Below the pieces are notes generated by a model. The model did no database searches. It had not been told where the DNA came from and was given only the letters and a program-made list of their open reading frames with translations. From positions 2,604,001 to 2,668,000 of the forward strand of contig CP013997.1 of assembly GCA_001534745.1 (NCBI GenBank): a stretch of 64,000 bases of DNA. The letters are read 5' to 3'. Below, piece by piece: positions 14,354 through 26,031 of this stretch. Made by a program: the position numbers and the translations under genes. Position 1 is the stretch's first letter; every line of letters begins with the position of its first letter. The DNA comes from Pseudomonas monteilii. GTDB lineage: Bacteria; Pseudomonadota; Gammaproteobacteria; Pseudomonadales; Pseudomonadaceae.

Positions 14354-16342
14354 ATGCGCCTGTTCCTCTGCGAAAAACCCTCCCAGGCCAAGGACATCGC
14401 CAGCGTCCTCGGTGCCCGTCGACGTGGTGACGGCTGCTGGCAAGGCCCTGACGTCTGCGTCACCTGGTGCATCGGCCACCTGCTGGAGACTGCCCCACCG
14501 GACAGTTACGACGAGCGCTACAAGCGCTGGGTGCTGAGCGACCTGCCGATCATCCCGCCGGCCTGGAAGATGCTGGTCAAGCCCAAGACCGCAAGCCAGT
14601 TCAAGGTGGTCAAACGCCTGCTCGGCGAAGCCCGTGAGCTGGTGATCGCCACCGACGCCGACCGCGAAGGTGAAATGATCGCCCGCGAACTGGTGGAGCA
14701 CTGCCGCTACCGTGGGCCGATCCAGCGGCTGTGGCTGTCGGCATTGGACGAAGCGTCGATCCGCAAGGCACTCGGGCAACTGCGGCCAGGGCAGGAAACC
14801 TTCACGCTCTACCACTCGGCCCTGGGGCGTTCGCGTGCCGACTGGTTGATCGGCATGAACATGAGCCGTCTGTTCACGCTGCTCGGGCGTCAATCCGGCT
14901 ACCAGGGCGTGCTGCCCGTCGGCCGCGTGCAAACGCCCACCTTGCGCCTGATCGTGGACCGTGATCACAGCATCGAGGCCTTTGTCCCCATGCCTTACTG
15001 GGCCATCGAGGCGCAGCTGGACCACGCCGGCACCTCGTTCACCGCCCACTGGCGCGTGCCTGAAGACCAGAGCGACGACCAGGGACGCTGCCTGAAGCGC
15101 GAGGTCGCCGAGCAGGCGGCCCAGGCAATGCGTGCCGCCGGGACAGCGACGGTGCTCGAGGTGACCACCGAGCGCGTGCGCGAGGCCGCACCCCTGCCGT
15201 TCGACCTGGGCACCTTGCAGGAGGTGTGCTCGAAGAAACTCGGCCTGGGCGCACAGGAAACGTTGGACATCGCCCAGTCGTTGTACGAGACGCACAAGCT
15301 GATCACCTACCCGCGTAGTGACTGCGGCTACCTGCCACTGAGCCAACATGGGGAAGCGGCTGGCATCCTGTCGGCCCTGCAGCGTGCCGACGCGCGTCTG
15401 GCCTCTCTGCAGCCTTACCTGCAGCCGCAACGTCGCTCGCGTGCCTGGAACGATGCCAAGGTCACCGCGCACCATGGCATCATCCCGACGGCCGCCGCCA
15501 GCGATCCGGAGCGCCTGCCTCGCACGGCCAAGGCGGTGTACACGCTGATCCGGGCGCGCTATCTGGCGCAATTCCTGCCTCATCACGAGTACGATCGCAC
15601 CCAGGCCGAGTTCGACAGTGCCGGCCATGCCTTGCGCGCGGTGGGCAAGCAGATCGTCGAACCGGGTTGGCGCCGTGCCCTGCCTGAGGCGCTGACGCCT
15701 GCCAAGGGCCGTGAAGCCCCACCCGCCCAAGTGTTGCCCAGCTTGAGCCAGGGCCTGGCCTGCCGAATCCTGGAGGTACTGCTCAAGGACCTGTGGACAC
15801 AGCCGCCCAAGCCCTTCACCGAGGGCGACCTGATCAAGGCCATGAAGAACGTGGCCAAGTGGGTCGAAGACCCGCGGCTCAAGCAGAAGCTCAAGGAGAC
15901 CACCGGTATCGGCACCGAGGCGACCCGCGCCAACATCATCCAGGGACTGCTCGACCGGGGCTACCTGGTCAAGAACGGCAAGGCGCTGGTCGCTACGCCG
16001 GCTGCCCGCAGCCTGATCGCTGCCGTGCCCAAGGCCATCGCCGACCCGGGGACGACGGCCATCTGGGAGCAGGCGCTGGACATGGTGCAAAGCGGCGAGA
16101 TGACCCTGGACGAGTTCGTCACACGGCAGTCGGCCTGGGTCGGCAAGCTGGTGGAACGCTGCGCAGGGATGCGCCTGACCATCACCGGGCCGGCTGCGCC
16201 GGCGGGTCGAGCAGGCACGCCCTGGAAGAAGAAGCGTAAAGCCAGTGCGCCCCGCTCGGGCGAAGGGACCAAAGCCAAGAACACCCCTGGCAAGGCGGCA
16301 TCGGGTGCACCCCGGCAGCGGCGAGCACGCAAGGCTGATTGA
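14354..16342 (+). CDS. topB: DNA topoisomerase III (type IA)
   Basis: A 662-residue type IA topoisomerase that relaxes and decatenates DNA through a 5' phosphotyrosine link. The Toprim acid motif ATDADREGE lies near residue 105 and the active-site tyrosine is Y319 in THKLITYPRSDCGYLP. The C-terminal 40 residues are a basic, disordered tail (KKKRKAS...RQRRARKAD) without zinc-finger cysteines. The start MRLFLCEKPSQAKDIASVLG is the classic TopB N terminus. The REP cluster lies directly upstream, which leaves about 150 bases for a promoter. Confidence 0.97.
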   Translation: MRLFLCEKPSQAKDIASVLGARRRGDGCWQGPDVCVTWCIGHLLETAPPDSYDERYKRWVLSDLPIIPPAWKMLVKPKTASQFKVVKRLLGEARELVIATDADREGEMIARELVEHCRYRGPIQRLWLSALDEASIRKALGQLRPGQETFTLYHSALGRSRADWLIGMNMSRLFTLLGRQSGYQGVLPVGRVQTPTLRLIVDRDHSIEAFVPMPYWAIEAQLDHAGTSFTAHWRVPEDQSDDQGRCLKREVAEQAAQAMRAAGTATVLEVTTERVREAAPLPFDLGTLQEVCSKKLGLGAQETLDIAQSLYETHKLITYPRSDCGYLPLSQHGEAAGILSALQRADARLASLQPYLQPQRRSRAWNDAKVTAHHGIIPTAAASDPERLPRTAKAVYTLIRARYLAQFLPHHEYDRTQAEFDSAGHALRAVGKQIVEPGWRRALPEALTPAKGREAPPAQVLPSLSQGLACRILEVLLKDLWTQPPKPFTEGDLIKAMKNVAKWVEDPRLKQKLKETTGIGTEATRANIIQGLLDRGYLVKNGKALVATPAARSLIAAVPKAIADPGTTAIWEQALDMVQSGEMTLDEFVTRQSAWVGKLVERCAGMRLTITGPAAPAGRAGTPWKKKRKASAPRSGEGTKAKNTPGKAASGAPRQRRARKAD

Positions 16343-16645
16343 CGGCCTGCTTTTGGCTGCCCTGTTTTCACACAGCCCCACAAGGGGCTGAACCCGGAGG
16401 CTGGACAGGTAGGCGTAACGAAGCTGACAGGTCCGTCCGTTGCTGGTTACCATGGGACGGTTGAAGGGCAACACGTGCAACAGGCAACGGCGAGCGAGAA
16501 ACAAACGTCCGTGGGCCTGGCGCGTCCGTCAACACAGCAGACCAAGAACAGGGATGCGCGATCGACAGGGGCGTCGGCTTGGCAGCGATGAACCCATCTC
16601 GCTGCAGAACCTGACCTCCCCCACCCTTCAAGCGCGCCTTGCCCC
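16343..16645. other. Intergenic region topB/TSUP gene
   Basis: No convincing gene. A hairpin CAGCCCC-ACA-AGGGGCTG lies at about 16374-16388 without a T-run. The rest is purine-rich and could hold a structured leader or small RNA, but I recognise no family. Confidence 0.4.
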
Positions 16646-17425
16646 ATGCCTTTCGAACTCACCGTTGAACCTCTCACCCTGCTGATCCTCATCGGCGTCG
16701 CCTTTCTCGCCGGTTTCATCGATGCCATCGCCGGCGGCGGCGGGCTGCTGACCGTGCCCGCGCTGCTGACCGCAGGCATGCCACCCCATCTGGTGCTGGG
16801 CACCAACAAGCTCAGCTCCACCTTCGGCTCGGCCACCGCCACCCTCACCTACTACCGGCGCAAGCTGTTCCACCCGGCGCAGTGGCGATGGGCGATCGGT
16901 GGCACCCTGGTCGGCGCGCTGCTGGGCGCCATCGTCGCCCACTACCTGCCTGCCGAGTGGCTGAACAAGATGCTGCCGGTCATGGTCTTCGCCTGTGGCC
17001 TGTACCTGCTGTTCGGCGGCACACCCAAAGCCCCCGCCGACGCTGAGGCGCCCATCCGCAAGACCTGGCAAGTGCCCCAGGGCCTGTCGCTGGGCTTCTA
17101 CGATGGTGTTGCCGGCCCCGGTACGGGCGCCTTTTGGACGGTGAGCACCCTGCTGCTCTACCCGGTCGATCTGGTACGTGCCAGCGGCGTGGCGCGCAGC
17201 ATGAACTTCGTCAGCAATGCGGCGGCGTTGTCGGTCTTCGTCTTTTCCGGTCAGGTCGACTGGATCGTCGGTCTGGCCATGGGTCTGTCGGTGATGGGCG
17301 GTGCGTTCTTCGGTGCCCGCACGGCGATCAGCGGCGGCAGCAAGTTCATCCGTCCGGTATTCATCACCGTGGTACTGGCGTTGACCGTGCGCCTAGCCTG
17401 GCAGCACTGGTTCGGGCAGGCCTAG
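16646..17425 (+). CDS. TSUP (TauE/SafE, YfcA-like) sulfite/anion permease
   Basis: A 259-residue polytopic membrane protein with seven or eight predicted helices. The N-terminal repeat has the family motif [20 protein letters not shown] followed by [12 protein letters not shown]; the second repeat has [15 protein letters not shown] and [17 protein letters not shown] proteins move sulfite, sulfonates or other organic anions; the substrate here is unknown. Its 3' end overlaps the convergent nudC by 33 bases. Confidence 0.9.
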   Translation: MPFELTVEPLTLLILIGVAFLAGFIDAIAGGGGLLTVPALLTAGMPPHLVLGTNKLSSTFGSATATLTYYRRKLFHPAQWRWAIGGTLVGALLGAIVAHYLPAEWLNKMLPVMVFACGLYLLFGGTPKAPADAEAPIRKTWQVPQGLSLGFYDGVAGPGTGAFWTVSTLLLYPVDLVRASGVARSMNFVSNAAALSVFVFSGQVDWIVGLAMGLSVMGGAFFGARTAISGGSKFIRPVFITVVLALTVRLAWQHWFGQA

Positions 17426-18223
17426 GCGCTGCGCGACGTACAGATCGATCAGGTGACGCGCGATCGAGCGTGTGGCCGGCAGCGGCGGCAGGTCGTGGAT
17501 GTCGAACCAACGGGCATCCTCGATCTCTTCCGGCTGCATGACGATCTCGCCACTGGCGTACTCGGCATGGAAGCCCAGCATCATGGAGTGCGGGAACGGC
17601 CAGCACTGGCTGCCGACATAACGAAGATTGCGCACCTCCACCGCCACTTCCTCGCGTACCTCGCGCACCAGACAGTCTTCGGCCGACTCACCCGGCTCGG
17701 CGAAACCGGCCAAGGTGCTGTAGACCCCGGTCACGAAGCGCGGCGAGCGGGCCAGCAACACCTCGTCGCCCCGGGTCACCAGCACGATCATGCTGGGTGA
17801 AATCCGTGGATAACTGCGCAGCTCGCAGGCCGCGCAGAACATCGCCCGCTCCCAGCGCACCTGGGTGGTCGGCTGGCCGCAACTGCCGCAAAAACGGTGC
17901 TCGCGCGCCCAGGTGCCGATTTGCGCGGCATAGCCCAACACCTGGTAGAGGGTGTAGTCGCCCTCCAGCATGAACGCGCGCAGCCCCTGCCACTGGTGAT
18001 CGGGTACCTGGGCGGTCCGGCGTAGTTCGAGCAGGAACAGCGGCTGTCCATCGAGATGCCCGATGCCGTGTTCGCCAAGGACGTCCAGCCCCTGGCACTT
18101 GAGCCAGCCCCGATCGAACACCGGGCCTGCCTCGCCGATCAGAAAGCCCTCCGGCCCACGGGCGACGGCCAACCCGCCGGGCGTGTCCGGATCCAGTACC
18201 GCAGTGCTCCAACGTGACGACAT
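17393..18223 (-). CDS. nudC: NAD+ diphosphatase / NAD-cap decapping NUDIX enzyme NudC
   Basis: A 276-residue NudC. It has a zinc ribbon ([10 protein letters not shown]...CAAC, about residues 99-121), a Nudix box [21 protein letters not shown], and the NADH-specific signature, here SQCWPFPHS. In E. coli NudC removes NAD caps from RNA and splits NADH. The start at 18223 ([10 protein letters not shown]) is preferred over 18259, which adds 12 non-conserved residues. The crotonase gene is 32 bases upstream on the same strand. The 3' end overlaps the convergent TSUP gene. Confidence 0.94.
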   Translation of the reverse strand: MSSRWSTAVLDPDTPGGLAVARGPEGFLIGEAGPVFDRGWLKCQGLDVLGEHGIGHLDGQPLFLLELRRTAQVPDHQWQGLRAFMLEGDYTLYQVLGYAAQIGTWAREHRFCGSCGQPTTQVRWERAMFCAACELRSYPRISPSMIVLVTRGDEVLLARSPRFVTGVYSTLAGFAEPGESAEDCLVREVREEVAVEVRNLRYVGSQCWPFPHSMMLGFHAEYASGEIVMQPEEIEDARWFDIHDLPPLPATRSIARHLIDLYVAQRLGLPEPVLPG

Positions 18224-18255
18224 GCAAGAATTCCTTGAGGAGTGCCGACCGATCA

Positions 18256-19068
18256 TCAATCGGCGAAGTCAGGGGTTTGCCGGTTCGCGTGCGCCAGCAT
18301 GGCCAGACGCACATCCTGCGACTGCAGCATCGCGGCGTTCCAGGTGGCGACGTACTCCAGCCCATCGGCCACGCTGTGGTCACGCATGTAGCTGAGCATA
18401 CGCTTGGTCCCGGCGACGGCCAGTGGAGACTTGGCCGCGATCTGCGCGGCGATCTCGAACACACCCTGCAACAACGCGGGCGTGTCGCCATAGATGCGGT
18501 TGACCAGCCCGATGCGCAAGGCTTCCTGAGCCTCGACCGCGCGCCCGGTGTACGCCAGCTCGCGCAGCAGACCATCACCGATGATGCGCGGCAGACGCTG
18601 CAAGGTTCCGACATCGGCTGCCATGCCAAGGTCGATTTCCTTGATCGAGAAATGCGCATCGGCGCTGCAGTAGCGCATGTCGCAGGCCGAGATCAGGTCG
18701 ATGGCACCGCCGATACAATAGCCCTGGATGGCCGCCAGCACCGGCTTGCGGCATTGATCGACCGCCTCGAACGAGGCCTGCAGGCGCAGGATGGTCCGCC
18801 GCAGCGTGCGTGCGTTACGGCCGACGTCAGGCCCCAGTTCACCGGCCACCGAGGCCAGCAGGCTCAGGTCGATCCCCGCGGAGAAGTGCTTGCCAGCCCC
18901 GCTGAGCACCACCACGCGCACGGCGTCGGTCTCGTCGGCCCAGCGAAAGACCTCGACGATCTCTTCCCAGAACGCCGCATGCATGGCGTTGACCTTCTCG
19001 GCGCGGTCGATCTGGATGTGAGCGATGTGGTCGGTCAGTTCGACCTTGAAGGCGGTGTAGGGATTCAC
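18256..19068 (-). CDS. Crotonase-family delta3,5-delta2,4-dienoyl-CoA isomerase-like protein
   Basis: A 270-residue enoyl-CoA hydratase/isomerase-fold protein. The oxyanion-hole segments are [11 protein letters not shown] (61-71) and [19 protein letters not shown] (116-134). D124, E144 and D152 have exactly the 20- and 8-residue spacing of the catalytic D176/E196/D204 of rat ECH1, and [20 protein letters not shown] copies that enzyme's block. This points to dienoyl-CoA isomerase, used for oxidation of unsaturated fatty acids with odd-numbered double bonds, and away from plain hydratase. It lies between a GGDEF-EAL gene and nudC on the same strand. Confidence 0.87.
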   Translation of the reverse strand: MNPYTAFKVELTDHIAHIQIDRAEKVNAMHAAFWEEIVEVFRWADETDAVRVVVLSGAGKHFSAGIDLSLLASVAGELGPDVGRNARTLRRTILRLQASFEAVDQCRKPVLAAIQGYCIGGAIDLISACDMRYCSADAHFSIKEIDLGMAADVGTLQRLPRIIGDGLLRELAYTGRAVEAQEALRIGLVNRIYGDTPALLQGVFEIAAQIAAKSPLAVAGTKRMLSYMRDHSVADGLEYVATWNAAMLQSQDVRLAMLAHANRQTPDFAD

Positions 19069-19111
19069 GCGACACTCCTGCGAAGAATGAGCCAGAGCCC
19101 GGACTATAACC

Positions 19112-21247
19112 TCAGCCCGGCGCTCTGTCGTCAGGGCAGGACCTGGCCTCAGGTCGATCGTCAGATGAACAGGCGACGTGCTCGATGATCGGCCTGGGCC
19201 GGCCGAACAGGTAGCCTTGCAGATGCGAGCAGCCTTCGTCCGCCAGGCGCAGCATCTGCTCGCGGGACTCCACGCCTTCGGCTGTGGTCTTGATCAGCAG
19301 GCTGCTGCTCAGGCCGGTGATGGCCCGGATGATCGACAGCGCCTCGCGGCTCTCGCCCATTTCATGGACGAACGACTTGTCGATCTTGATCCGGTCGAAC
19401 GGGAAGGAGCGCAGGTAGCCGAGGGAAGAATAGCCGGTGCCAAAGTCGTCCAAGGAAATGCCGACCCCCATCTGCTTGAGCGCCCGCAGGGTCCGGATGT
19501 TCTCCTCGCTGTTTTCCAGCAGGACCGATTCGGTGATTTCCAGCTCCAGACGCCGGGCCGGCAAGCCTGAGTCGGACAAGGCCAGCGCCACGTCCTCTAC
19601 CAGATGGCTGTTCTTGAACTGCGTCGGCGACAGATTGACCGCGATCGTCTTCTCTCCTTTCCAGCTTGCCGCCTCACGGCAGGCCAGGTTGAGCACACGG
19701 CTGCCGACTTCATGGATCAGCCCGGATTCCTCGGCGATGGGAATGAAGTCCATGGGCATGATCAGGCCTTTGCTGGGATGGTCCCAGCGCACCAACGCCT
19801 CGTACCCCGTAACCCGTTCGCCGGTGCAATCGACGATGGGCTGATAGTGCAGTTGCAGTTGCCCCAGGTGCAGGGCAGCTCGCAGGTCGGTCTCGACCAG
19901 ACGCCGCTTGCGCGCGGCGACGTCGAGGGCGACATGGAAGCTTTCGTGGCGGTTGCGGCCGCGACGCTTGGCCTCGTACAGCGCCATGTCGGCATACCCG
20001 AGCAGTTGCTCGGCCTGGTGGTGATCGACCGGGGCAAAGGCGATGCCGATGCTCAGGCCCAGCGAGAAGCGGTGCCCCTCGATATTGAAGGGCGGCGCCG
20101 CAGCGTCGATCAACCGCTGTGCGGTGGCCTGCGCCTGCGCCGGGGAGGTCAGATCGCTGAGCACCACCGCGAACTCGTCCCCTCCCAGGCGGGCCAGGGT
20201 GTCCTGATCGCGCAGCTCACGGCGCAGGCGTCCGCTCAAGGCCCGTAGCAACTTGTCACCGAACGCATGGCCCAGGGCATCGTTGACGTTCTTGAAGTTG
20301 TCCAGATCCAGGCACAAGGTGGCCGTGACCTGCCCATTGGCCCCGTCGTGCTCCAGGGCCTTGCGTAGACGCTCGTTGAACAGCGTACGGTTGGGCAGGC
20401 CCGTCAGTGCGTCGTGGTGGGCCATGTGCTGGATCTGGGCGTGGGCGGCACGCTCTTCAGTGACGTCCTCGGCGATGAACAGCACATAGCTGTCAGTGGC
20501 GGCGCCGTTTTCGCAGCGCAAGGCCCGGCTGCGCAGGGTGCGTGTGCCCAGCAAGGTCGGCACGCGGGTCTCGATGACGTGGGCCTGGCTGCGTTCGGCG
20601 CCCCAGGCCAATTGCTGGCGCAGGTAGTGCGCGGTTTCCGGAGCCAGGGCCTCCTCCGGCAGATGCCCGACCATGCCGCCGGGCGTCGCGCAGAACAGCT
20701 GCTCGGCCTGCTGGTTGGCCAGCAGGATGCGCTGACTGCGAGTCTCCTGGACCACGATGCTGGCAGGAATATGCGCGATCACCGAATCGAGGAACCGTGA
20801 CAGGGTCTGCATTTCCTGGCTGTAGCTTTCGGCCAGCTCCTTGGCGGCCAACAGTTCCAACTCATGCTTGCGACGCTCGCTGATGTCCCGGGTGATCTTG
20901 GCAAAACCGATCAGCTCACCCGCATCGTCATGCACGGCATCGATCACTACATGGGCCCAGAACGTCGAGCCGTCCTGGCGCTGCCGCCACCCCTGATCCT
21001 CGAAGCGCCCCTCCTGACGGGCACGCTCGAGGTTGTGCTGGGCAACACCGGCCTTGCGCTCCGATTCCGTATAGAACAGCGAATAGTGCTGTCCGATGAT
21101 TTCCTCGGACGTATACCCCTTGGCTCGCTGGGCGCCAGCGTTCCAATTGGCGACCACACCGTCAGGCGTCAGCAGATAGATGGCATAGTCGACGACGCCC
21201 TGGACGAGCAGGCGGTACATCGTGTCGGAGCTGGGAGTGGACAACAT
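19112..21247 (-). CDS. PAS-PAS-GGDEF-EAL cyclic-di-GMP enzyme
   Basis: A 711-residue cytoplasmic sensor with no membrane helix. PAS domain 1 (about 10-125) has NWNAGAQRAKGYTSEEIIGQ; a second PAS lies at about 155-270. The GGDEF domain has an intact LARLGGDEFAVVL (about 351-363) and the RxxD inhibitory site (RDQD) five residues before it. The EAL domain starts near 483 (YEALVRWDHP) and keeps AVNLSPTQF, ELEITES, SLDDFGTGYSSL, IKIDKSF, TTAEGVE and LQGYLFGRP. Both halves look catalytically competent, so it could make or break c-di-GMP depending on the PAS input. It follows the GH15 gene by 88 bases. Confidence 0.93.
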   Translation of the reverse strand: MLSTPSSDTMYRLLVQGVVDYAIYLLTPDGVVANWNAGAQRAKGYTSEEIIGQHYSLFYTESERKAGVAQHNLERARQEGRFEDQGWRQRQDGSTFWAHVVIDAVHDDAGELIGFAKITRDISERRKHELELLAAKELAESYSQEMQTLSRFLDSVIAHIPASIVVQETRSQRILLANQQAEQLFCATPGGMVGHLPEEALAPETAHYLRQQLAWGAERSQAHVIETRVPTLLGTRTLRSRALRCENGAATDSYVLFIAEDVTEERAAHAQIQHMAHHDALTGLPNRTLFNERLRKALEHDGANGQVTATLCLDLDNFKNVNDALGHAFGDKLLRALSGRLRRELRDQDTLARLGGDEFAVVLSDLTSPAQAQATAQRLIDAAAPPFNIEGHRFSLGLSIGIAFAPVDHHQAEQLLGYADMALYEAKRRGRNRHESFHVALDVAARKRRLVETDLRAALHLGQLQLHYQPIVDCTGERVTGYEALVRWDHPSKGLIMPMDFIPIAEESGLIHEVGSRVLNLACREAASWKGEKTIAVNLSPTQFKNSHLVEDVALALSDSGLPARRLELEITESVLLENSEENIRTLRALKQMGVGISLDDFGTGYSSLGYLRSFPFDRIKIDKSFVHEMGESREALSIIRAITGLSSSLLIKTTAEGVESREQMLRLADEGCSHLQGYLFGRPRPIIEHVACSSDDRPEARSCPDDRAPG

Positions 21248-21335
21248 GGCGGAGCGACCTCATGGAACACGCCGATCCCCGGCGGAATCGGCGTCAAATG
21301 CTGCCACTATGCCACTTTTGGATCCACCCGTCTGC

Positions 21336-23183
21336 CTAACCGACGTGTGCCCCCTCGCCGACCGGCGACCAGCGCGCCACAGGCTCCTCGGCGCAATGAG
21401 CCCGATCGCGCACGGGACACAGGGAACGATGCAGGTTGAGGGCCGTGTTGATGATGCCGATATGGCTGAAGGCCTGGGGGAAGTTGCCCAGCATGCGTTG
21501 GCTCACGGGATCGTATTGCTCGGCCAGCAGGCCGACATCGTTGCACAGCCCGGTCAGCCGCTGGTACAGCGCCAGCGCATCGTCCCGACGCCCGAGCAGC
21601 ACGTAGACGTCGGCCAGCCAGAACGAGCAGACCAGGAACGTGCCCTCGCCCGTCGACAGGCCATCGGATGCACTTTCGGTGTCGTAACGCAGCAACAACC
21701 CGTTGTGCAGCAACCGTTGCTCGATCTGTTCCAGCGTACGCAGGAACCGGGGATCGTCAGCCGGCAAAAAGCCGGTCAACGCGATCTGCAGCAGGCTGGC
21801 GTCGGTCTCGCTCGAGCCGTAGGCCTGCACGAAGTGCTGGCCGGTCGGGTCCAGGCCACGCTCGCACACCTCACGGTGGATCTGGTCGGCGACCTGCCGA
21901 TAGTGCACGCCCAGCTCATGTTCCGCGGGGTTGTCCACGGCCAGGCTGGCGACCCGGTCGAACGCCACCCAGGCCATGACCTTGGAGTGGACGAAATGCT
22001 GGCTGCCACCGCGCACTTCCCAGATGCCTTCATCCGGCTCACGCCAGATGCGCTCGACGTGAGGCATGATCAAGCGCGCGATGGAGGCGCTGCGCGGGTG
22101 GGTTGGCAGCCCGCCTTTGACGGCCTGGGTCATGGCATCGGCAACCTCGCCGTAGATGTCCAGCTGATGCTGCCCGGCCGCGCCATTGCCGACACGCACC
22201 GGTTGCGAGTGCTCGTAGCCGGCCAGCCACGGCAAAGTGTATTCCTGAAGGTCACGTTCGCCGGCCAGGCCGTACATGATCTGCATCTGTTCCGGATTCC
22301 CCGCCACCGAGCGCAATAGCCATTCGCGCCAGGCCTGAGCCTCCTCGAAATACCCCAGGTTCATGAACGCCAGCAAGGTCATGGTGGCATCACGCAACCA
22401 GCAGAACCGGTAGTCCCAGTTGCGCTCGCCACCGATGCGCTCGGGCAGCGAGGTGGTCGCCGCCGCGACGATACCCCCGGTCGGCGCGTAGGTCAGGGCC
22501 TTGAGCGTCAACAGCGAGCGACGCACCAGGGGGGTCCACTGGCCGACGTCCGGGCAACGTGCCGCGAAGGCTCGCCATTGTTCGATGCTGTGGCGTACCG
22601 CGTCCTCGGTGTCCACGGGCGCTTCGGGCGGCAGGTGCGAAGGCTGATGGGTCAGGCTGAAGATATGCCGTTCGCCGGCTGCCACGCGAAAGCGGCAGAC
22701 GCTGTGGTGATCCATGCCGTGGGTCTCCACGGTGCTGCGCAGGATCAGCCGGTCCGGTCCGGCCACGGCGCTGACGGTCAAGGGGTCGAGCTTTTCGACC
22801 CAGGGCACGCTGCGGCCATAGTCGAAGCGCAGGACCAGGTCCATCTCGAAGGCCGTCTCGCCGGCTAGCCCCTCGATGATCCGTACCACCGTGTTGTGCT
22901 CGCCCATGGGCATGCAGTCGCTGACACGGGCACGGCCGCCAGCGGTCACGTAGGTGGTCTGCAGCACCAGCGTGTCCTCCAGGTAAGCACGCTCGACCGT
23001 CTCGACCGTGTCAGTGGGCGCGATGCGCCAGCGGCCATTCTCTTCGTTGCCCAACAGCGCAGCGAACACGGCCGGCGCATCGAAACGCGGCAGGCACAGC
23101 CAGTCCATGGAACCGTCGCGGTTCACCAGGGCGGCACTGCGGCAGTTGCCCAGCAGCGCGTAATCTTCGATCAAAGCCGGCAT
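21336..23183 (-). CDS. Glycoside hydrolase family 15 (glucoamylase/trehalase-like)
   Basis: A 615-residue GH15 enzyme with the bacterial trehalase-like N-terminal domain (IEDYALLGNCRSAALVNRDGSMDWLCLPRFD). The (alpha/alpha)6 barrel shows NWDYRFCWLRDATMTL, the catalytic-acid region around IWEVRG, and GEGTFLVCSFWLADVY, which carries the probable base. There is no signal peptide, so it acts in the cytoplasm on alpha-glucans, maltooligosaccharides or trehalose. It starts 21 bases after zwf in the same direction; glucose released here would feed the neighbouring pentose-phosphate enzymes. Exact substrate is inferred only. Confidence 0.88.
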   Translation of the reverse strand: MPALIEDYALLGNCRSAALVNRDGSMDWLCLPRFDAPAVFAALLGNEENGRWRIAPTDTVETVERAYLEDTLVLQTTYVTAGGRARVSDCMPMGEHNTVVRIIEGLAGETAFEMDLVLRFDYGRSVPWVEKLDPLTVSAVAGPDRLILRSTVETHGMDHHSVCRFRVAAGERHIFSLTHQPSHLPPEAPVDTEDAVRHSIEQWRAFAARCPDVGQWTPLVRRSLLTLKALTYAPTGGIVAAATTSLPERIGGERNWDYRFCWLRDATMTLLAFMNLGYFEEAQAWREWLLRSVAGNPEQMQIMYGLAGERDLQEYTLPWLAGYEHSQPVRVGNGAAGQHQLDIYGEVADAMTQAVKGGLPTHPRSASIARLIMPHVERIWREPDEGIWEVRGGSQHFVHSKVMAWVAFDRVASLAVDNPAEHELGVHYRQVADQIHREVCERGLDPTGQHFVQAYGSSETDASLLQIALTGFLPADDPRFLRTLEQIEQRLLHNGLLLRYDTESASDGLSTGEGTFLVCSFWLADVYVLLGRRDDALALYQRLTGLCNDVGLLAEQYDPVSQRMLGNFPQAFSHIGIINTALNLHRSLCPVRDRAHCAEEPVARWSPVGEGAHVG

Positions 23184-23204
23184 GTCTTCTCCAGAACAGG
23201 TGGA

Positions 23205-24700
<1,496 letters not shown>

Positions 24701-24704
<4 letters not shown>

Positions 24705-25681
24705 TCGGGTTTCTCGACATGGCCGCCAAAGCCCAGGCGCATGGCCGACAGCAGCTTGTCGCCGTAGGTGCCCTGTTGCTGACGCGAACGGAACCGGGCG
24801 AACAGCGCGCTGGACAGGACCGGAACCGGTACGGCCTGCTCGACGGCGGCATCGATGGTCCAGCGCCCTTCGCCGCTGTCACCGACCGCACCGCTGAAGT
24901 GCCCCAGCTGAGGGTCGGCGACCAGTGCATCGGCCGTCAGGTCCAGCAGCCACGAGCTGACCACGCTGCCGCGCCGCCAGACTTCGGCGATCTCGCCCAT
25001 GTCGAGGTCGAAGCGATGCTCCGGTGCCAGATGCTCGCCGCCCTTGCTGCGCAACAGGTCGAAGCCTTCGGCATAGGCCTGCATCAGGCCGTATTCGATG
25101 CCGTTGTGCACCATCTTCACGTAATGGCCCGCGCCCGGTGGTCCGGCATGGATGTAGCCATGCTCGGCACGGCCTGGTTCGCCTTCGCGACCCTGGGTGC
25201 GCGGAATGGCGCCGACGCCTGGGGCCAGCGCCTTGAACAGTGGCTCCAAGCGCTCGAAAGCGTCTTTCTCGCCGCCGATCATCATGCAATAGCCGCGGTC
25301 GAGGCCCCAGACACCCCCCGAGGTGCCGACGTCCAGATAATGGAGGCCGCGCTCGGCGAGCGCCGCAGCGCGACGCACGTCATCCTTGTAGAAGGTGTTG
25401 CCGCCGTCGATGACGGCGTCGCCCGGCTCGAGCAGCTCGGCCAGCTTCTGGATGGTCTGTTCGGTAGGCTCGCCGGCGGGCAGCATCACCCAGACCGCCC
25501 GTGGTGTATCCAGGGCCTTGACCAGCGCTTCCAGATCATGGGCGCCGGTGCTTCCCTCCTTGACCAAGGTGCCCACGGCGTCATTGTTGCGGTCGTGGAC
25601 CACGGTGGTATGACCGGCGCGCATCAGGCGCCTTGCGATATTGCCGCCCATGCGGCCCAACCCGACGATTCCCAGTTGCAT
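24701..25681 (-). CDS. gnd: 6-Phosphogluconate dehydrogenase, decarboxylating (short form)
   Basis: A 326-residue enzyme of the short, YqeC/GntZ-like group that converts 6-phosphogluconate to ribulose 5-phosphate. The Rossmann motif [16 protein letters not shown] lies at 4-19; the substrate loop is [11 protein letters not shown], and the catalytic-lysine region is [20 protein letters not shown]. Members of this short form often prefer NAD; that is family knowledge. It is the first gene of the leftward run gnd-zwf-GH15. A 1.4-kb spacer with REP and tandem repeats separates it from the divergent glgA. Confidence 0.95.
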
Positions 25682-25966
25682 GTATGGCTCCTTTCCAGAA
25701 CGACCGACAGGACATGTGCCGTTTCAGGTTAGTCCAGCGCGGTAGCTCAGGGTTCAGCATCGGCCTGGAGGGGCCTGTGAAATTCATGTGGGGGGGCCGT
25801 CATGGGGTCGCTGCGTGCGGATCGATGAAGCGTATGGGGGTCTGCTGCCCCATGCCAGGGCACAGGTGCCGGTAAGTGGCGCCATAAGAGGTCATGAAGG
25901 TATCGGGGTTCGTGTGCTTTGGGGGAACGAGCTTGTTCGCGAGGTAGGCGGTGACGGACCGGACGT

Positions 25967-25993
25967 CATCGCGGGCAAGCCCGCTCCCACAGG
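25967..25993 (+). repeat. REP element between gnd and glgA
   Basis: Core GCGGGCAAGCCCGC (25971-25984) with the same flanks as the REPs at 14 kb. Apart from this element, 25682-26031 shows no gene. Confidence 0.85.
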
Positions 25994-26031
25994 TCGCTGG
26001 CTTCGCCATGCTCACACTGGTGGGCTACAGA

